Shown: piece after piece, positions 59,381 through 64,000 of the stretch
Position numbering within the stretch: the stretch's first letter is position 1
Layout of the letters: every line of letters starts with the position of its first letter
Assembly: GCA_027563935.2 (NCBI GenBank)
Contig: JANVAS020000223.1
Location: forward strand, 558,001-622,000
Origin: Costus lasius
Taxonomy: Eukaryota > Streptophyta > Magnoliopsida > Zingiberales > Costaceae
Length of the DNA stretch: 64,000 bases
Direction of reading: 5' to 3'
Program-made: the position numbers and the translations under genes
Notes under the pieces: model-generated
What the model saw: the letters and a program-made list of their open reading frames with translations, nothing else
The model's database searches: none
What the model was told of the DNA's origin: nothing

Positions 59381-59950
59381 TGCCAAGCTATCGGGTCATG
59401 ATCGTGCCGAAGCTCACATAGGCCACAACAGAAGGCGTGTGGTGGTCAAGCCAGGCGAGGCAACCGTTAGGGTCCAGCACTGGGGTGGCGGCTAGGGAGA
59501 GGAAGTGAAATGGATCGAGCGGGAGATACCTGGGGGCAAGAGTGATGTTAAACTCGCGTCGATTGCGGGGTCGAGGCTTTGGAAGGTGTTGAGGATGACA
59601 GCCGTGGATTTAGAGAGCTTTTGGGCCATCCTATGAAGAAGGACGGGGAAGGGTGCGTCGAGGTCTCCACTCGGGATTCCTTCCGGAAGATCGCAGATCT
59701 GATGCACGGCTAGACCGGGAATGCATTCGAGGAGCTCCTTCTCTCGCCCGGCAATGGCTGCTCGCAATCGAGTAAATTAAAGCTGGTATTAACAAACTAA
59801 TGGACCAATGAAGTCCTCAACCTTGTTCGCTAACTCCAATTTTTTTGGCGGAGTACATAGGCGTGGAGGTGGGCGACGAGCGCGGCAGTCCTGCCCGCCC
59901 ACAGCGGCACCCACTGCACCACCAGACTTTCAGCCACTTCCCCGGACATC
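59381..59950 (-). pseudogene. UGT78-like flavonoid glycosyltransferase, middle part
   Basis: The minus strand from 59950 reads MSGEVAESLVVQWVPLWAGR then TAALVAHLHAYVLRQK, the acceptor-domain region. After frame disruptions and a stop, 59767-59492 gives KELLECIPGLAVHQICDLPE, IPSGDLDAPFPVLLHRMAQK and STAVILNTFQSLDPAIDASL. A further frameshift near 59540 leads to PRYLPLDPFHFLS, DPNGCLAWLDHHTPSVVAYV and SFGTIMT, just before the A insertion. The C-terminal half continues at 36883. The N-terminal third should lie to the right of element E, outside the window. Confidence 0.86.
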
Positions 59951-61438
59951 GGATAGGTATCCGCAAGTACACAGATTTATCGAAGTAATAAAAAGATTAT
60001 CGTTCCCAACGAGGATCTGGCGGTCAAGTACCGATTACACGATTGATCTATCTCTAGACGATTCAAAGTGTAGTTTTTGTTTTGAAAACTTCTAATACAA
60101 GAAAACAAAAAGATGGTGTTAGGGTTTTGGTTAAAAATCAATTAAGATAAATTCAGGACTCAGGGTTTCACCACATTGACGATTATGAATTTAGTAAAAA
60201 TAAATCTTTGATCAAAAAATTATAGTTTTGAAAGGGATTTTTCCTAAGGTACAGATTACCTCCTCTCGAAGCGTAATCCGGTATCTATTTACATTAATTC
60301 CCTACTCTCGTGACAATTAACATAAATAAACCCTTTAAGTTCTATAAAAAACCATGTTAATCCTTCAAACGAATCCAAACTACTCTCGTGATTGGATTTG
60401 TAGGTTTGAAAAGAATAGATCCGATGTTGCGATTCACCTCTCGGTCCTTCTCTCAATGTCTAAGACGTAAAATTACGTGGCCAAGGTAAATTACGGAATA
60501 AACACAATTCTAATCAAATCAAATCCATAAAATTCATGTAAAAGATTTAAAACAATATATTTAATCTATAAATCATCAACGGGCTATTCCCCAAATCCCA
60601 AAACTAAGGTTTACACATTTATATTCAAAGCAAATAACATGTTCATCGATGAATTAAACATGTAATATCTCTAAAATAATGCAAAGAGTCACTAGGAAAG
60701 TAATTAGAACTCTTCCCCTTGATCTGGTGATGAAGATGAAGTGATCAAACCCCTCCTTTGTGTGATCTCTCGCCGGATTTCTGACCTAGAATTGAATCTC
60801 GCTGTCACCACCGCCTCCCTTCATTTTCGTGCGTAGAGGCCCCCGAAACCCTTCCAAAACCTTTTCTTTTATAGTCTGATCAGTATAGAACCCATCTAGG
60901 AAGGCTTCCGCAAGGTTTGGTTCAATTCTGGTTCGGTTTGGAGTCGAATCGAGTAAGAAAACCGAAAGGGCAGACGTTTTTATGGCCCGTAATGAGTTTA
61001 CGGCCTCGGCCGTAAATCCTTCTGTGTGTACAACGCCTTTGTACACATAAATTTTCAGGGACAGTGATGGATTAACGGCCTCACCCGTGAAAGTTTTTGT
61101 GAACTTTTTAACATAGCTGATTTTCGCCCTTCGCTCGATGTCAGAATTACGGCCGATCCCATAATTACAGCCGAGGCCGTAAATGTTGAAATCTTAAACT
61201 TTTTCGCTTCGAATTTGACGTGTGAGCTCGTGATCTCCTCGGGAATCATGCTTTGGCTTCAAAACTCTCAAAATCCATCATTTTGAGCCATTTTACCTAC
61301 ATTTTCATAAAAACCAAAAAAAGTGAAGATTCTGTACAAAGCAAAGCAAAAATACTAAAAATTGCATTAAATCATTCAATTAAGCCCAAAATATTAATGA
61401 AAATATAGGCAAAAATATAGTGTAAAGGCAACTCATCA
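59951..61438 (-). repeat. 3' LTR of E
   Basis: The minus strand starts TGATGAGTTGCCTTTACACT at 61438, a typical Athila LTR start. It ends in CTTGCGGATACCTATCC near 59951; the last bases are uncertain. The U3 has TTACGGCCTCGGCCGTAA-type palindromes at 60990-61018 and 61146-61185 and a related motif at 61071-61094, and a TATA box CTATAAAAG at 60874-60866. Confidence 0.8.
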
Positions 61439-62930
61439 AATTACCCTAGACTTAAAATTTTGCTTGTCCTCAAGTAATACTCTGATATGTAAAGAGAATG
61501 TAAAGATAAGGATTTCTCAATTGTTTTTGCCCCTAATAATATCCTCAGTTAATAAATTAAGCAATCAATATTTCAAACTCAAGTAATCCAAGAAAAATCA
61601 TAATAGAGATAAATTTCCAAGAGATTACAATCCTAGAAACATAAAATTCACAATTCATGTCATAACATCCATTCAACACACACTAAATATCAGATACTTT
61701 CAATTTAATAAATCCACTTCACTTAACAGATAGGATTTCTACTTCAAGAATTTCAGTGATGTTAAAGATAAGAGATTTTTAAAGCAATTTAGTCTTTAAA
61801 CTGTTATATGCTATTTACTGTTAGCAACATAACATGTTTAAAGTATACTATAAAGTAGTATAATATAACTCATAGTCTCAATCATGAAAGTCAGCGGAGT
61901 TGTCTACATAACCTATAGCTTTCTCTTTTTCTCCATTTTTTTTCTCTCTCCCTTTTTTTTATTAGACTTCAACTCATGTCTTAGGTACCACTGTCAGATT
62001 TAACAGTGCCAAGTAGAGGAGTCTTTTCTTTTTTTCTCTCTTTTTTTTCTTTATTTCTGGAGAAAGCCAGTCAGTGGCATGGTACTTAAATCGTTATCAA
62101 TGCTTGATCGCAACAGATTTTAAGTATACCACATCGTGGTATAATATAACTCATAACTTTAGATTTCTCAACTAGAGGAGTTGGAGCAAATCTCAATGAA
62201 AGATTTTATCACCAACTTTCCATTCATAAAAATTTCCATCAAGCAAAAATAGATAAATTAAACTTTAAGTATAAAAAGATACTATGCACGTGTTGTATTC
62301 ACATATAACAATTCACATATGCAATTTATTAATACTAGAATTGAATTTACTCAACAATTTAAGTCTACATGAAATTTCAAAAATTCCCTAAGTCATCAAA
62401 TCAATTACTCAAAATGTTTCATAAGTTCAAAATCAAGGGCAAAACAAATTTGATTATTCCTTAACAATCATAAATATTCAAAATTCATATCTATAAAGCT
62501 CGAATACAATCAAAATACATGAAGACACCCTAGACTTAAATTGTTGCATATACATATACACTAAATCAATGAATGACATATTTCAAAAATTTTTTGCAAG
62601 AATTCTCTTTTAAAATGTTGGTGAAAACCTATTCAGTTATATCAAAAGATGGAAACATGACTCAGCAAAAAATCTAGAAACTGTATTACACTAAGGATAT
62701 TCATATTTTATTTGATAAACAAGTTTCAAATATAGAATACTATCATGTCTCACTAGCAAAATCCTAGTTTACCATACTCACAAAGAAAATGCCGCCAGAA
62801 TCACGGTCCATGAGTGTGACGGAGTCGTAGACGCCACTGAGGAGGGCCCAACCCCTCCGAAAGCTGCCTGGGAAGACTCCCCAAGACCTGAGGAAGAGTC
62901 CCCACAAATTCAGCATCAAACGGAACACTG
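61439..62930 (-). other. 3' untranslated region of E
   Basis: Adjacent to the LTR the minus strand reads TTGAGGACAAGCAAAATTTT then AAGTCTAGGGTAATT, the Athila polypurine-tract neighbourhood, better preserved than in C. A pyrimidine-rich tract with GGTACCACTGTCAG and AACAGTGCCAAG lies at 61915-62060, matching 40726-40850 of C. The rest is AT-rich. No gene is seen. Confidence 0.65.
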
Positions 62931-63410
62931 TAGCGTTCGACACGGCCAGGCCGTGTCTGCAAGCATGGCCGTGACCGTCGCCACTGACACCGACACGCCC
63001 GTTCCTCTAGCCGTGACCGGCTCCGCAGCATCTGGTCACCCCGATCACGACTGGGCCGTGATCAACGACACGCCCGTGACACGGTCGGGTGAAGACGCGG
63101 AAGAAAGAACGGCCAGATGCACGGCCATGCCCCAGCCCGTGTCCGTCTCGGTGCAGAAACTAGATGCTGAACACGGCCGTGACGACGAGCACGGTCCAGC
63201 CGTGTTAAGCCCCAGAAAGCCTCAAGCAGTGATTCTCCACCCCGCTCATTGCTCGCAACGGTCTTCGCGCCCCCCGGCCCGTTTTGTGGGTGTGACGAGT
63301 CCTTCTACAGCCACCACCTGCAGCTGTGATTATCCTCGCACCTCTCCGAAGCACTCTTTGGAAAGGTCAGCAAGTTTAAGTTGACTACAATCTCTATCCA
63401 TGAATGAGAT

Positions 63411-63531
63411 TAATTGTCAAAGGGTGTGTCCCTCTAATTGTCAAAGGGTGTGTCCCTTCAACCGTCAAAGGATGTCTCCCTTCAACTGCCAAAGGATGTG
63501 TCCCTTTAACTGCCAAAGGATGTGTCCCTTC
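63411..63531 (+). repeat. Five 24-bp tandem repeats
   Basis: Units of the type AACTGCCAAAGGATGTGTCC plus CTTT, five in a row with gradual change from TAATTGTCAAAGGGTGTGTC to the last unit. They sit directly upstream of the TATA box at 63538. Confidence 0.9.
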
Positions 63532-63536
63532 TTGAT

Positions 63537-63545
63537 CTATAAAAG
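63537..63545 (+). promoter_or_regulatory. TATA box in the repeat block of E
   Basis: CTATAAAAG followed by AGGGAGGAGGGTTATG. Position and surroundings (motif cluster and tandem repeats upstream) resemble an LTR-type or gene promoter on the plus strand, opposite to E. No downstream gene is visible in the remaining 450 bp. Confidence 0.45.
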
Positions 63546-63623
63546 AGGGAGGAGGGTTATGTGTTTTAGTTAGTTCTTGTTGTAGTTTGCGCCTTCCCGT
63601 GCAAGGCCTTAGGTCCAACAAAA

Positions 63624-63744
63624 CTCCGAGGATCTCGCCTAGAGTTCCCTCGACTCCTCTTTGTACGTTTCTCCGAGGATCTCGCCTAGAGTTCCCTTGA
63701 CTCCTCTTTATACAATTCTCCGAGGATCTCGCCTAGAGTTCCTC
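63624..63744 (+). repeat. 47-bp tandem repeat, 2.6 copies
   Basis: Units starting CTCCGAGGATCTCGCCTAGA at 63624, 63671 and 63718. The third is cut short where the second ACGGCC-rich copy begins at about 63741. Confidence 0.92.
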
Positions 63745-64000
63745 CAGCCGTGACCGGCTCCGCAGCATCTGGTCACCCCGATCACAACCGGGCCGTGATC
63801 AACGGCACGCCCGTGACACGGTCGGGCGGAGACGCGGAAGAAAGAACGGCCAGACGCATGGCCATACCCCAGCCCGTGTCCGTCTCAGTGTAGAAACCAG
63901 ATGCTGAACATGGTCGTGATGACGAGCACGGTCCAGCCGTGTTCAGCCCCAGAAAGCCTCAAGCAATGATTCTCCACCCCGCTCGTCGCTCGCAACGGTC

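Larger units (their letters stand above)
59951..64000 (-). mobile_element. Athila-type Ty3/gypsy element E (3' part)
   Basis: A 3' LTR (61438-59951) is followed on the right by a 3' region like that of C and then a repeat-rich internal block reaching the window edge. There is no primer site on the UGT side, so the LTR at 59951 is the 3' one and the coding part lies beyond 64000. It is inserted in the UGT78-like pseudogene independently of element A. Confidence 0.8.
63004..64000 (+). repeat. Tandem ~737-bp duplication inside E
   Basis: The segment 63004-63263 recurs at 63741-64000 with a few substitutions (CCGTGACCGGCTCCGCAGCA, GTCACCCCGATCAC). The second copy runs off the window. Both are dense in ACGGCC, CACGCCCGTGA and GGCCGTG motifs. 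Between them lie two shorter tandem arrays and a TATA box. Confidence 0.9.

Noticed and set aside
62953..63384. 143-codon plus-strand ORF in the repeats of E
   Set aside because: It follows the ACGGCC-rich repeat and has no family resemblance.

Overview
This window is transposon-dense nuclear DNA of a flowering plant, probably a monocot. There are LTR retrotransposons with plant tRNA-Asp and initiator-Met primer sites, Tourist-type MITEs, and fragments of plant-only gene families: a UGT78-type glycosyltransferase, a pectin-methyltransferase-like exon, a JMJ22-like F-box exon and an MRS2-11/MGT10-like first exon. No intact host gene is visible, and there are no tRNA, rRNA or CRISPR features. 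Nearly all recognisable coding sequence is retroelement protein in various stages of decay.

Layout. 1-6017: an Athila-type Ty3/gypsy element (D) on the minus strand, cut by the LTR of an opposite-strand element (H). 6019-7930: remains of a plant-mobile-domain-like gene with a long coiled coil. 7966-9055: a large foldback transposon with an 8-bp target duplication. 9064-13777: GC-rich, then AT-rich sequence with short tandem repeats. 13778-23640: a nest in which a gag-only LTR element (F, 14623-22051, target duplication CACTG) splits the gag frame of a minus-strand element (G). F's 5' LTR was itself invaded by a CGGTTCGG-rich DNA transposon carrying a JMJ22-like exon and a Tourist MITE. 23650-36360: an orphan methyltransferase exon, purine-rich and GC-rich anonymous DNA, two more palindromic elements, and the first exon of a chloroplast Mg2+ transporter-like gene.

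36361-59950: a 'Russian doll'. A UGT78-like pseudogene (minus strand) is split by Ty1/copia element A (36884-59380). A is split by Athila-type element C (39609-55576), which lacks RT, RNase H and integrase but keeps gag, protease and an env-position ORF. The 5' LTR of C is split by Ty1/copia element B (47560-54964). B is the least decayed, with one frameshift and one nonsense codon, and A the most decayed, as the nesting order predicts. 59951-64000: a second Athila-type element (E) that also landed in the UGT pseudogene, with its 3' LTR and part of an internal region made of tandem repeats.

The most interesting signals are these. A promoter-like block sits inside C, between protease and the env-position ORF; it repeats the organisation of the U3 promoters (clustered ACGGCC motifs, then a TATA box). 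In E, a tandemly duplicated 737-bp unit combines the same motif cluster with a TATA box. Both LTRs of A carry a 20-21 bp minisatellite.
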